NCBI GenBank assembly: GCA_019915015.1
Contig: JAHBBC010000003.1
Coordinates: forward strand, 2,232,001-2,296,000
Reading direction: 5' to 3'
Length of the DNA: 64,000 nucleotides
Origin: Auriscalpium vulgare
Taxonomy: Eukaryota; Basidiomycota; Agaricomycetes; Russulales; Auriscalpiaceae
Of this stretch, positions 11,089 through 24,300 are shown in pieces (the first letter of the stretch is position 1; every line of letters starts with the position of its first letter). Made by a program: the position numbers and the translations under genes. Below the pieces are notes generated by a model that saw only the letters and a list, made by a program, of their open reading frames with translations, was not told where the DNA came from and searched no databases.

Positions 11089-14000
11089 GAGGTGGCCGAT
11101 TCTTCAGATTCGAGGGCACCGACCGTTCGGGAATGGCACATTGCGGGGTAACCTGGTCCGCCAGGAACGGCCCCGCTTACGCTCGTGGGGAATCTGAGCC
11201 TCGAGCGGAGAAAGACCGGAAAGTGTAAGTCTGCGGATTAACCTCGTCTTCTTCTGATAGTCGTGTGCAGCGATGCCATGTTGGTGCCAGACCTGCTGGG
11301 ACGAGCTCTGCAGAGCGCGGGCATGGATAGCAGACAGTGTGCAGCCTGCGCCAGGGCTGTTGTCGAGTAAGCGAAGGGCAGGGTCGTGCCAGTGGTAGCA
11401 ACGCGCTGGTGGGCGGCCCCGCCCTGGCGGCAGGACGCGCGTGGCGTCGGGCGCACATGACAGCGCATCAACGCCCCAGAGCGAAATTTGATTTACCCAC
11501 CACGCCCTCGCAGGCCCTCGCGTGGGCGTCGACCGCGATCGCTGGATATTCAGACTCTGGGCCGCCGCGACCGCACTCGAGGCTTCCCGTTTACCCAGGG
11601 CGGTGAGCTCTCTGTACCACATTGCACCACGCCGTCGCTGCTCGTCCAGCGGGGGAAGAGTCCGGAAGACCCCCAAGACATAATCCCAAGACATACTCCT
11701 GCCCTTGACGACGCAAGCGCTATCATCTGCTGCTGCATCCGATCTCCGCAAGAGCATCCGAAAGTGGTGGGCGCCGATTACGTATCAACGAACAGATGGC
11801 GGAAGCCTCCTCGAGCACGATATCTCCTTCAGCCTCTGTAGGCTGTCTGTCTCTAACTTTCCTCCTGCGGAGGAAGACATATTCGACCCCAAACTCGCGG
11901 AGGGGCCACGCTTGGCCGGCCAAGTCGGTCACCCAGTCGGGGCACAGACGCACATGATCGTCGGGCAATTTTGCGCAAGCTCCGCTGCGGAACCAAGCGG
12001 CCAATCAGAATAATTTCATTTTCCAACTGCTCAGCTTTTTTTCCGCAACCACGTCGCAAGCCGATCGCTGAAGGATCCTGGCGACGGTTCCACCTGATTG
12101 TAACCATAGGCTCAACCACTTGCAAGAACCCAACTATTGAGGCCTGACAGCCTCCTTTGCTCGGATGGATCCAGACTACGTCCAGCTTGGCGGACAGGAA
12201 TGTATATTCCCGCCATATCATCTGTTGGTATCCGATTCATCTCACCGATCGCCCGCTCACACGAGGATCGCAATGCTCGACGTCTGTCAGTCCAAGGGGG
12301 GATCATCTGGACCAATTCTCTTACTGGTTCCAAGCCGTCGTATGCTGCACGAGGCTGTACGTCTCCCCGCGTTCCTGTACGTCTCTCCTGTACGTCCCCC
12401 GCGTCGACGACCGTTAACATTAGTCTTATTGAGATCTCGCCTCGGAGCTCCGCGCCCTCGGTGCCTGCGCTTGTTGCCCAAATTGCCGTGAGAGCCGCCA
12501 CCGAGCCGCCCGACATCTGTTTCCACTCTGTTTCCTCTGGCGCTCCGTATGCCTATCCCCTCCCACACACAGAGACGGAGACCGAACGCAATTTTGTTCC
12601 CGGCAGATAGCGTTCAATAGGTTTCTTGCCGCCCTTCTTGCTGGGACTCCGTGAGGTGCATCTTCCGATATCCGCTCGATCTATTCGGGTCCTTACGATG
12701 CGTTAATCTTACCGCGACGGAGTTCGTATCGTTCAGGCGTGCCTTCCATATGAATTGCTCTGACAGCAGACCTCAGCAGACACACTTAGACACATCTCTA
12801 CGAAGGCCACTCCGTGATATCCGGCGTACCTGTGTTGCCGCAGCCCTCGCTTCACCTAGCCGATCAGCGCAGATGACCGATGGACTCTGTGTGTCTTGCA
12901 CGGCCTCCGCTCTGGCGGCGTCCTGCCCTGCCGCGGGCGCCCCATTGCCTCTTGCGGCCGATATGTGAGTATGTTGGTTGCTCGCGCAAGTACAGCAAGC
13001 TCAAGGTTCAGTGGTGCTGTGCATTGTTATGCCGTTCTCATTGATGCATGAAATCTGTTGCAAAGGCGAAAGTTCACGCCACGTCTGATCGGGCGCGCCA
13101 CCTTGCCATCCCGGAGTCTCTTTGTGAGAATGTGAGGTCATTCATACTTTGGAGCTCCTGTAAACTATAATACTTATAGCGCTTACAGCGCGCCACAGCG
13201 GCGCTTCAGATTCTATCAGAACTCCGAGTATACCTTTCTTCGACTCTTACGCCCAAGTCATTCTGGCTATGATGCACCACTTCACACGAATGAACATCCC
13301 AGTTGTATCAGTTGACTCGCGTCCGCTGGAATCCTATCCATCGGCGCCCTGGCATAGCGCTGCAGCTTCAGAGGCGTCATTCTCTATCTTGCCGCCCGTT
13401 CAGTCTTCTCAGGTGGCCAGTAAGAGGCACTTGCGTTCCGTCTGGAAAGGAGGTCCTCACCCTCGGCGAGCACCGTGATACATGTAGGGAGAACACAAAT
13501 ACTGCGGGAGTGGATCGATTAGGTGCAGAGTCGGGCTTCGGCAGAACAGAGGACTGCGTGTTGCATGGCACGTCATTGTGACAGCAGCCTCGGCATTAGC
13601 GTGAGAGATACAGGGCAGCCATAGAATCCAATAATCGGAGACAGGATCGACCGAGTGAAACTGATAGGAACGAGGGCACGGGTGTATCGCGGGTACCGGA
13701 AGGCGCCAGCTCCGACAACGCTGAGATTTCGCTTAGCCGACGTCGTACACTATATTTGACCCCGGTTACCGACCTCGATCAGGTCTCGGGCCTCAGGGTT
13801 ACTCCATCCGCAATATAGGGATGGAGAAGAGGGGGCAATGGAGGGAAACCACGCCACAGGCGTTGGGGGATTTAGTGCTGCAGAACGTGCGGGGACCAGA
13901 CGCTGTGATGCGAGCCTTGGTGTCGGTGAGAATGATGAAAGCGAGTAGTGTGCCCCAAGAGGATAGAGAGTATTCTCTATGAAGCTGAATGGCCCGAAGT

Positions 14001-14790
14001 CTTGCAAAGGGGTCATGAGACGGACTAGTTTCCGTTGGCGACATGGGTCGTTCCGCCACTAAAGAGACAAACATCATAGCAAGAATTCTAGAGTACCTTC
14101 TGTTGCTAACATTCTTCCGAGCTGCCCGATATCAGTTCCCGAACTTTGGTACGAGGATCCGGATTCGTCGTGGACAAGCACATGAGACCTTCAGCTTGAG
14201 GAACACGCGATAACCGGCACTGTCAAATTCACCGAGTACAGAAAGGACGCACCATGTCATTGAGACGATTATCGAGACGGAGGCTACCACGATATAGATG
14301 TAGGCCACACGATATCTTCAACGCCACGCCTGTCAGTGTCCCAGACCGTGAAGAGGCCGGTGAACAGCTCACCATCTTGGAGCTCCAGCAAAAGAAGCAA
14401 TCAGGAGCACCACAGGAGCCCGCTTGCCACGGCTCCCGAGCAGAGCAACATCACCTGTCAGACGAGTCGGAGTGTGATAGTCAAGGTGTTATTGGATGGA
14501 CTTATCTATCATCTAGTTCGCTGGGTCTCGAAGAAAGTCGATCCAGTGGCATCGGCAGCAATCATGCTGCTCTCTAGGTGAGTCGTACTGGCGTGGCCTA
14601 CCGTAGGAAACGAGAGCTAGTGGTAAGCTAGTGCCAGTTACTTGCGCGGAGTGACTCGGAAGTCTGCCGCACTGGGAGTGGCCGGATGCGCCAAGTCGTC
14701 GGCTCGTTTCGGAGTACACGCGCTCCGAGTCAGCTCGCTCAGACTCGCTTTCAAGGCTCTCACCGGCCCCATCGTCGCCGCAGCCTCGCG
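11089..14790. other. Gene-poor stretch, no supported gene
   Basis: About 3.7 kb without a gene I can defend. Open frames here are short or have no family motif, splice pattern or plausible composition. One part (13750-14640, minus strand) has hydrophobic fragments such as AYIYIVVASVSIIVS and KRAPVVLLIASFAGA broken by stops. They may be the remains of a multi-helix membrane protein gene, but I could not align them to any family or to the neighbouring transporter. No terminal repeats were found. Confidence 0.4.
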
Positions 14791-16665
14791 ATGGACCAAA
14801 GCGCACTCCTCCCAGCGCCCCTTGTCGACAGCAAGAATCCCTGCTACTCCCCCACCGAAAGCGCACCCGTCTTCCTCACGAACGCAGCGTCTGCCCTTGC
14901 CGATCTCCCCCGCACGCGCGACCAATATCTCATCTCCTTTCTCGCACGACTTCTCTACCCCCCAAGCAACAAGAAATCAGGAAGATTCCTCTGCTGGCCT
15001 GTCACGAACCCAGATGCCTCGCTCGCCGACGACCTGCTCTCGCTCTCTCCGTCCTCATCTGTAACCGCAGGCACCGGTTCGCCCGGTCGGCCCCGCCCTG
15101 CAACATACTCCACTCAAGCGTCGCCGTCCTTCCAGATCCCTGCAAAGCGCAGTGCCTCTCTTCTCAACAACAACGGCGACACGCGTGCTCTTGGCTCTTC
15201 TCTGTCTGTCGGTGTGGGTCTAGGAAAGCGCAAATATGCGTCCATCTCATCGGACGAGTCGATCACGTTCACCGACCTCCAGGCTTCGGCGAAGCGCAAG
15301 CAGTCGTCTCCCACCGTCAACATGTCGTCGTTTATCGTAACCAAAGCAGACCCCATCGCAGACTTCAATAGTCACACGCACTCCTCTGATCTCTTTGAAG
15401 CCGACTCTCCTCGGGTGCTCGACCTCGCACTTGCTACCTGCTCCAGTCCGATATTTGCATACACTAAGCCGCCATCGGAAGGTCAGCTAGCCTTGTTCTC
15501 ATCATATATCTTCCAATTCTGGATCTTGAAAGCAGCTATTGCGAACACACCGCAAGACCTCTTCGATGTGCTCAAACACGAAGTTTTTGGCCCCGCACTT
15601 ATCAGGAAGCTACAAAACGCGGGGGCACCAACCATGCAAGACATTCAAAGCATGGTGGATTTTGTATGCGTACAAGGTGAGCAGCTGATTACTGTCACCT
15701 CAGCAGCGCATATACCGCTTCTATCCAGGTTGTTTGACCGAGCGCATACTCCGCGCGGTCAGCAGTTCTTCGTTGACTCGTCTAGATATGCCTCACCTCC
15801 CTGGAGAACTTGGCTGCCTCACACGCACGCGACTTGAGTCTATGCTTGCAGGTAGCTCATACCCAGGGGCGTAAGTTCACACTGTCACTACTGACAATTC
15901 GCAGTACTAGGCGTCTCAGGAAATTTCACCTCACTCCATTCATTGTCGCTCGATGGGACACGCCTTTCGAATAGCGATCTCGTATACATTCATCACTTGC
16001 CGTCCCTCGCCGAGCTGAACCTGAACAACACCGGCATCGGCGACGAAGCGTAAGTCTCAGCCCTGCAGACTCGACTGCATTTGCATTGACCACGTCCGTC
16101 TCAGCGCTTTCCACCTCGTGGCACTACGCGAATCTTTGACCATGCTCGTTCTGAGCAACAACCCGATGATCACAGACGACGCGGCCCCTGCTCTCGCGCT
16201 TCTCAATGAGCTTGGTCTTCTGCATCTCTCGGGAACGGGTCTCACCATGGCCGGCCTCCGACGCCTCGCCGACGCCTTCTCTTCTTCTGCCGAGGCTGGG
16301 AACTTCCAGATCGCCATACCTGCCGACTGCGAAGACTACATGGACAGTAGGTTTTTCTCTGGCGCGCTCGTCATATTGAATAGACCACATGTACTCACCT
16401 TCTAGACCTCCACACCTGCTACCTCCTGTCGCCCGCGGCACCGCTCATCACGGCTGTTGCGGCCTGCGCGTCTCTCTCGGTATCGGCTCTCAAGCGGAAC
16501 CTGCAAGCTCACGCCGCATACAACCCGGACATCAGCGTGACAGGTAGCAAGGCGGAGATGTGCGCTCGTTTGGAGAGTTTGCTGACGCTAAGGGCTGGGG
16601 ACCTCGCTGTTCGCAACATGCTGTGGAACGGAAGAGAGGCTGCTCTCAATGAAACTGGCGAATGA
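14791..16665 (+). CDS. Leucine-rich-repeat (RNI-like) protein
   Basis: The start is the ATG of [18 protein letters not shown] long first exon encodes a Ser/Pro-rich region and a helical domain ([22 protein letters not shown], then [12 protein letters not shown]). The next exon ([16 protein letters not shown]) joins through donor GTACAA after the Cys codon. Two further exons carry leucine-rich repeats: [48 protein letters not shown] and [16 protein letters not shown], each with the LxxLxLxxN/T pattern of the RNI superfamily. The C-terminal exon ([18 protein letters not shown]) resembles a SAP-like helix pair. The overall plan suggests a protein-binding scaffold; a specific pathway is not visible. 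The stop is TGA at 16663-16665. Confidence 0.8.
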
Positions 16666-16850
16666 GTCTTTGTTTGTTCTGGACTGATGCGCGGGCTGCA
16701 TTTTATGTTTCTTTCGATGCTTTGACTTGTTACTTGTTCTCGTATCATGTCCCATGCAGGTCGCCTCTCGAGTCCCCGATAGCCATCCATTAGATCCGGT
16801 ATATTGTAGCAGTCTCCTGTGGTATAAAAGATCGCCGTGGAAATGTTGGT

Positions 16851-18413
16851 CTACATGATGATGCACTCTTTTTTCCTCCTCTTCTCCGCCGAGGAAAGCT
16901 CCCGCAGGCGCTGCTCACGAATGCGATTCTCTTCCTGCTGGTAAAGCTCGTGTTGGCGCCGCGCTTCCTGCCGCTGAGCATGCGCGTGCTGGGCATACGC
17001 GTCTTCCTGCTGCTGCAGCTGCCGGGCAAGCGCTTGGCTGAGGCAGGCATGGTCAGCAGTGCTATCATTGTACAGGAATGTGAAGCACGCACTCAGATAG
17101 CTCTTCCGGTGTCACATCGGGCGGAGGAACCCAGCCTGCCCAGTCGCCGCCGGCTGGGGCGCTCAGCCGGAAGGCGCTGTCCACGAAGGAGGCGCCGCCT
17201 TGGTCCACGTCCTCCAGCCGCTCCCACACGACGCTAGGCTCATTCAAAAACACTTGGTCTGACGCGAGCGTGTAGAGCACACCGGACGGGTGCTTGTATA
17301 ATACAGCCAGGTGGGAGTTGCGGAAGAGCGCGAGGAGGGTTGGGGCGTCGGTGGTGCGCGAAGACGGGGGAGGCGGGAGCGAGAGAGATGCGAGGGTGAA
17401 GAGGCCGTGGTAGGTTAGCTGGGACCGTGTTGAGTCGAGGAATGATCGAACGGCCATGGCTAGAGACGGGGGACTTCAATAAGAATACCGGTGCGGAAAG
17501 AGTGGACGGACCGTCTTCTACTTTCCCCTGGTCGCCCTCATTCATCAGCGGCGAAGAAGGCTGGCCGCTGGACCCCGCAGCCGCAGCACCGTCAGCGCCC
17601 ACGAGCCTCCCGCGCGTCAGAACGTCCGCCTCGACGATGAGGTTCACGGCGGCATCGTAGTCGGCGACGCGAGACACCGCGGCGTGCTCCGGCGACGCAG
17701 GGTCGACGAGCCAGCCGTGCACAAGCGGGATGCCCGCGCTCGCGAAGAGCTCGAGTTCGCCGCCTGTCGTTGCCGGGCGGAAGGATGTTGGCCCGGTGAA
17801 GAGGGGGTTCAGGTCCATGCCCTCTGCGGCCTGTCAGCCGCGAGGCGGGAGGAGGAGACTAGAAGGGAAGACTGACTGGTGGTGAGAGGCATCATGGACA
17901 GCGCGGCAGAGATGTCCACGTCCGGGGAATTGAGGAGGAGATACTCGGCCAGCAGCTGCGCGAGGAACTCGTAGGATACGCTGCGTCGGTTCTCCGGTAG
18001 GATGTGGATGTCATCGCGGAGGATGAGGATGTTGCCTGGTGAATAAAGACGCAATGAGTGACAACACACATGAATCGGGCGCATGCTCACATATTGCGAT
18101 GAACGAGCAGGGCCTGGGACAGTTCAAACAGTCCAATGAGATTAATTGGATAAACGGAGACGGCGATAGACGCGACGCACCCGTTGTAGTTCTGCGTGAT
18201 GACCTTGTAGCGCTTCGGTTGGGCATGCTCGCCCGACGTGAAGGCAATCTCCTTGAGGTACCACACCTCCTCGTGCGACGCATGGAGGGCGTTGCGCTCC
18301 TCCTGAGCAGCAGCAGTTGTTGCGGCCTGTGCGCGGGGAGCGGTGCTTGGTCCAGCTTCTGGCTGCGGCGCGTCGACGGGAGTGCTGGACGAGGATTCGG
18401 CGAGGGATTCCAT
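16851..18413 (-). CDS. MINDY-family deubiquitinase with MIU and CaaX box
   Basis: Lys48-chain-selective cysteine deubiquitinase (FAM63/DUF544 family), roughly 420 residues. The N-terminus (ATG at 18413) is disordered, then WYLKEIAFTS and KRYKVITQNYNG. A 67-bp intron splits the Gly codon just before the catalytic Cys, and the next short exon gives PCSFIAI, continuing CNILILRDD. The gene goes on with PENRRSVSYEFLAQLLAEYLL, GMDLNPLFTGPTSF and FASAGIPLVHGWLVDP. The catalytic-His block is FRNSHLAVLYKH, followed by SDQVFLNEPSVVWERL and FVDSAFR. After the catalytic core, DQALARQLQQQEDAYAQ matches the ubiquitin-interacting MIU helix. The C-terminus is Glu/Arg-rich and ends CIIM, a CaaX-type prenylation signal. 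Family identity is firm; membrane anchoring is inferred from the tail. Confidence 0.9.
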
Positions 18414-18741
18414 CCGTGCGCGCGGTAAGGTCGTAAGAGGGGACGTCGGTACATCAGCAGGCCAGGCTCAGGCTGCGCGTATCCTAAGCGCTGGCAGTGA
18501 GCATATGGAGACAAGGCACGCCCCGGCGCGTGTAGCTCTACTTCCAACTCTTTTACGCCGCCCAGAGTCTGCAGCAACTGCACACACTAGTCAACCAGTG
18601 AAATGAGCTGTCTGTTATTTCTGCCGACACCGCTTTCTCTAGTTGCTTCGACCCCGTGACGAGCCGCTCGTGCTCAAATCTGCTCGACGGCCACATCTCT
18701 CAAGCTCTACTTAGCCTCATCTTCCGGTGCAACAGGTCTCT

Positions 18742-20962
18742 ATGGCAGAGGACGACGCGACCGCGCGCGCGACGCCCAATATCTCCTACCTCGTCAAGCA
18801 CTTCCCCGACCATGTCGCGGACACCAGGGCCCACCTCGCCGGCACCATCGGCGAACCGCCACTCAACACATCCTTCTTCCCACCCGCCAGCTACTGGCTG
18901 GCCTCCGAGAAGGCGCTCTTCTTCCACGGCCTTTCAGTTTACTCGCGATTGCGGCCAGACCTCATTGCGGCGCACATCGGCACCAAGTCCGCAACGGATG
19001 TAGCCATCTATCTCGCGCTGCTACGCGCCGGGGCGTCCGCCCTCCCGCCCGCGGAGCACATCGCGCGCGACCAGATTGCGCTAGCCTACGAGGTGTCGGC
19101 GGAGCTTGTGGCGTTTGAGGAGGGGCAGTCGGAGAGGTTCAGCGCGGCGGAGCCGGTGTTTGACGCGGAGACAGCGGCGCTGGCGCGTCAGGAGGCGGAG
19201 CGCGACTTTCGTAGGGCATTGCGCGCGAAGAGGGGAGAGGGGAAGGGGAAGGAGCGCGACGTAGATGGGCAGAGGATGCGAAGGGAGAAATTTGAGGGCT
19301 GGAGAGCGGAACAGTGGGCGCAGTGGGGGAGGGAGGACGCGTTGGCGAAGCTAAGTGCTGATCAGCTCACCGCGCTGGATCGCATCTTGAGGGAAGCGGA
19401 AGCGGAAGAAGAGTTGAATGTGCCCCTCGTGGCGGCCGGTGAGCTGACTGACGACGCTGGCCAGGATGTTTCTTCTGGTCCTACCCCCAAGTCTGCTGTC
19501 CAAACGGAGGGACCTCCGACCGCTCTCAATCCAGCCGATAGCTCTCAGTCGTCTCCGCCCTTTCGTTATGCATCTCTCATCGTACCGACCGTCCCTGAGG
19601 ACGCTCTTGCCCGTCGGCGGCTTCAAAAGCGTCTCTCCATGCGCAAGAAGCGCGCAGAAGCAGCGGGCACGGTCGCATCCTTAGAGCCGCAACGTCTCAA
19701 ACCTGGCCGGAAAGCAAAATGCGCTGGGAAGCCGCAGGATGCTAGTTGCGACGACGGCTTGTTGCAGACACCCGGGGCGGGACCGTCTACGCTACCTGAC
19801 GTGGAGGATGGGGAGGTCAAGGCCGGCCGTCCTAAGCGCAAGAAGAAAAGCGGCCTTTCCCGCGTGGCGAAGGCCAGGCGGGATCTAGACACAGCTGGGA
19901 TCACTGCGACGTATCTGCGTGACAATCAGCTCGGTCTGTTTAATATGTCTGCTCTAGGGAGGCTCATGCGGTACGTTGCGCAGCTATGATTGCTTATCAC
20001 AGCGGCTTGACAGCGGTACATACAGGACACATGCAGACGCCGGCCACCGAGAAGACGTCGGCACTCACATCTCAGGAGAAACAATCTCGCTGTTACATGA
20101 TCTCGTAGTGAACTTTGTCGGGGAAGTGATTAATCGCACGATAACTGTGCGAGAGCTCGATTTCACGCTCAAGTCGCATACCAAGGTATGGAAGTTGGGC
20201 GGGAGGAAGGTCAGTGTGCCTGCTCGGGCGGTGTTTATGTGCGGGTACTGACGGCATGCTTGCCAGGTACTACCGGCGAGTGTCCACCGAGCCCTTGAGC
20301 TGATGAGTTTCGTGTTCTCTGACGTGCCAGAAGAAGCAGAAGAGGTAGACCCCGCCGGAGCAGACTCGACTCGCAACAACGTGGACGCTGGAGAAGTGCT
20401 CGACGACGACGACGGCGAATACCAGCATGAGGAAGAGATGAATGCAGACGCAGATATAGAAGAGGAACCCGATCTCAGCCCTGGCCCTCAGACGATGTAC
20501 GCGCCATTCATCTATGCACCTGACATCGTCCGTGCATCGCATCCGTCTGGCGTCGGGTCGAGGCACGAGCCAAATTCACCTGGACACGATCGCAGGTCAG
20601 GGGCCGAGGATGATGAGTTTGTGTACGAGATGTCGTCTGAAACGGATGAGGACATGTTAGACGAGGAGCTGGCGGCGGAAGAGCGTTTGGACATCGAGGA
20701 CATGCGGCTGGCGGCGGCATATGAGCTGGGTGTGTGGAGAGAGCTGGGGGAGTTGAACGGGGACAAGGAAGTGTCACGGTCGAGGAAGCGGGAGAAGACG
20801 GTGGATAGTGCGGAGAGCGGGGAAGAGTTTGGCCAGTGGGCGAGGAAGCGGAAGCAGCGAAGACTCGAAAAGAGGCAGCATTCGCTCGGCATCGGCTTGA
20901 ACGAGGCCCCCGACGGACTGAGGGTGAAGAGCGCGATGATCATCGAAGATTCTGACGAGTAG
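18742..20962 (+). CDS. SANT-domain protein, RRN5-like (RNA polymerase I UAF subunit)
   Basis: Three exons, about 700 residues. The first exon contains a SANT/Myb-like block, YWLASEKALFFHGLSVYSRL followed by RPDLIAAHIGTKSATDVAIYL, the arrangement seen in fungal Rrn5, a subunit of the upstream activating factor for rRNA gene transcription. Introns follow the CGG and AAG codons near 19970 and 20213. After the first intron a conserved segment, ISGETISLLHDLVVNFVGEV, reads like a histone-fold helix pair, again consistent with UAF proteins that contact histone-like partners. The C-terminal third is strongly acidic with basic clusters (RKRKQRRLEKRQ). The last residues before the stop are IIEDSDE. The RRN5 call is by pattern only; another SANT chromatin factor is possible. 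Confidence 0.65.
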
Positions 20963-20980
20963 CTAGCTAAGCTGTGCTTT

Positions 20981-21025
20981 AGATATACTGGCAGTAGATA
21001 TACTGGCAGTAGATATACTGGCAGT
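20981..21025. repeat. 15-bp unit repeated three times in tandem
   Basis: The unit AGATATACTGGCAGT occurs three times with no change, beginning 19 bp after the stop of the RRN5-like gene, so it lies in its 3' untranslated or terminator region. Confidence 0.9.
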
Positions 21026-21354
21026 AATGGCACTTTCGGGTGTTGCCGGCCATGGACCTCTCGGGCGCGGTGCTCCAGCTGCGCTCGCCACCAGCGTCCA
21101 CACAGCCATGCTCGTCATGTCCGTCTGTTGAACACACTCCCAATGCTTGACATCAGACTCTTTCGCATTGCGCGTCTCTCCCCTCATCGCCACGTGCATC
21201 TCTCTGTCCTTTAGAACAAGCCTCGCTCGCTTCCCCAGTTGTTTCCTCTTGCTCGCCTGCATCCACACCTTGTAGCACCCATCGCATCCTAACTTTATTC
21301 TTTCATCTCTTCTAAACTGTGTACTCTATCCCTGTTGCGCAAGCTCTTCCCAAC

Positions 21355-24300
21355 ATGGCTGCACAAACGCGGCCGGAGCCCATGAATGCCTCCCCTCACC
21401 ACCCCAAGGTCAAGGCGACCCTTACCCTCTCCACCCCGTTCTACATCGCTGGTGGCGCCATCACGGGAAAACTGCAGCTAGAAGCTAGGGCTGATAGGGG
21501 GTTGGGCATAGGTCTCATCATGGTCGAGCTCGTGGCCATCGAAGGTACGCCCTTACCCAGGGCTCACCGCAGCTGTACCCTCACCACGCGTTTAGAATTG
21601 ACATCGCGAGACCACTCCGCGACGTCCAGGTTCTTGCACACTCGCCGCCTATACCAAGGGCCGGGATTACCGCCTTCGAACGCCGTCCACCCGCATCCAA
21701 TCGCCGGTGACCCGCTCCTCCCCACCAACTACTACCCTGCACGCCGTGGTATCACCACCTTCCTCTTCCGCTTGCCCATCCCGGCCCATTCACCATCGGC
21801 TATTGACTTCGGCTCTGGGCTCGCGAAGATCAAGTACGAAGTGCGAGCCACTGTCGGTGTCTCATGGAAGGGTGAGAACCGGCTGGTCACGGACAAGAAG
21901 GAGGTCGATGTTGTGGAGAACTACGCCGAGGACTTTGATCGAATCGAGCCTGAAGGCGTCATTGTGGGAGAGCACGGGAAGATCTGGGTGCAAGCGAAGG
22001 TCGTGGGAGGGCTACTGGTGGCTGGTGAAGGGGCTTGTGTGGAGCTGCAGGTTAAGAATCACTCCTCAAAGAAGGTGCGTCTTCTGCAAGGAGATGGGAC
22101 GTCTGACTAGACTCTGACGAATATGCCACTCCTTAGAGCACTGGCCTGTCGATAGCATTGACCAGACACCTCCATCTTCCGAGTGTTTCGTCCTCTCACA
22201 AGCCACCTCTGCAGATTTCCGACACTTTGACCTCAGTCAACTTCCGTGGACCAGAGTATGTTGCTAATCCAGGGATGGAGGGACTTGCGCAGCTCGTCTT
22301 CGACGTTCCGCCAAACGCGCGGACAATCAGTGCTGGCGTGAGACACGGTGACGAAGATGCTGTACAGCCGAAGGAGGCTCTATTCGGCGTTCGCTGCATG
22401 GTGGGCATAAAAATGACCATGCCCATTGGGAGGTACGTACATAGTTCATCGCGAGTGACTAACTTCCTGATTTTGGGACGAGCAGCAAGGATATTCACCT
22501 CGATCTCCCTGTGACTATATTCCATCCTGCGACGCTGCCCCCGCCTCCTGCCCATCCTCTTCCGTTGCCAACAGGACCCTATGATCTGTACCCTGAGATA
22601 CCCATGTCTCCGCACGCCATGGCATCGACATCTCCTGCTCCGTATATGGACCCTTCTCAAGTTCATCTATACCCAGTCGCTTCGCCTCCGCCCCAAACAT
22701 ATGGCCAGAATTGGTACCCTCAAGCATCACACACACCCCTGGCCCTTCCATACATGTCTCCCCCGCCCGACCAATATTACTATTACCCTCAGCATCATGT
22801 GATCGCGCCGCACTTTGCTATTCCACGCCCATCTAGCGCAGAGCCGGTCCACTCTCAGCCACTGTATAATCACCCCGGTCTTCCGCCCTCTGATGCCCAG
22901 CACCCCTTGCTTCCACTTCACTCTGCGCCAGCCATCGTGCTTCCACCGGCAGAAGCTGAAGAAGGCAAGGGCGAGCGTGCCTCGCGCATCACACAGCACC
23001 TCCGCATGACCTCCCGCACTCGCTCTGTATCGCCACAGTCGCACCGCTATCCCATGGGCACCGTGCATGACCTTCGACCTCCAGAGCCCGCGGAGCTGCG
23101 CAATGTCGCCCCTGAGGCCGACGTGCATCTGCACTCGCCGCGCCCCATGCCTTCTCCTACACTGACCCAAACTCGGGACCCATTCACTTACGTGGCGACG
23201 GCGAAGAGCGAACGCGTGGAGCAGCTTGAGCGCATGGCCGTCGAGGTACTGGAGCATGACCAAAACCTCTCCGGCGAGCTGGAGATTGACAAGACGTTAC
23301 CTGCACCGCCCGTGCCGTCAGGGAAGGACAACGCAGCAGTTAACCGCCGCCGTCTGGACTCGCTCTTCCCTCCTGCGGAGTCGCAGGCCACTGGGTTAGG
23401 ATATAGCGGTCCTGCCCCGAAGACTCCGACATTATCGGCTGTCTCGCTCCTCAAGCCTCCTGCAGGCGCTCTCCTTCCGTCAAGTGCAGCGGAGAGTGGT
23501 TTAGATGCCCTAGAGCGGCGCTTGCTCGCGGAAGTTGGCACCCGAAAGCTCGATGAGGACCGTGGCCGACCAGACGTCCGTTCCGTGCTGCCAATGCCCA
23601 TCACTATACCAAGGGCGAACGCGGAGGACCACGACGCCATCAACGATTCTGCTATATCCAGCCTTTCTCTTAACCAGGAGATGCAGCAGGCACAGGACGC
23701 CGCGACAGCTCGACAAACTGCAGCAGCTGATGTTGATCCAGGCGACGCGGCAGGCGTACACGACGGCCGCGAGTTAGACGGCGATCCGGACAGCGAGTTC
23801 GTGGACCGTATCTCGGACGAGCGCACGCAGAAGCAGGGGCGCAGCCACTCTGGCGACAGCGCGCACGGGACCCGCAAGGGTCAATCGCGCAGCAACATGT
23901 CGACTGGGAAGAGCAAGAGTAAGGGGAAGAAAAGTAAACATAAAGACAAGGATGTGCGGGACGAGGAGGCCGTGAGGCTGAGGAAGGCGGCGAAGGGCCG
24001 TGTCGCGGAATGGCTCGGGAGGATCGAGCCGACGGTTCCACCAGCCACCCCGTCGCCTGTGGATAGTCCGAGGGCAGCGTCGCCGGCGTCCGGTCTCCCT
24101 GTTACTGGATCGCCCGATGTATCGCAGGCGCCCGCTGCAGTCGGCGTGGTTGATACAGCCATGCAAGACCCGAGTCAAGAAGCACAGGCTTCTGCTCCTG
24201 TGGCGTTGATCAGCCCTGCAAAGGGCGAGCAACGGGCCGAGTCCCCTCCTCCTGCAAGCGTCGATATCGTTGCCCCGAATCCGCGGTCTTCTGGGTTCAT

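Noticed and set aside
11104..11757. 217-codon open frame on the minus strand
   Set aside because: Arg/Pro/Ala-rich, no motif, no introns, and overlapped by equally long frames on the other strand; it looks like a GC-rich chance frame.
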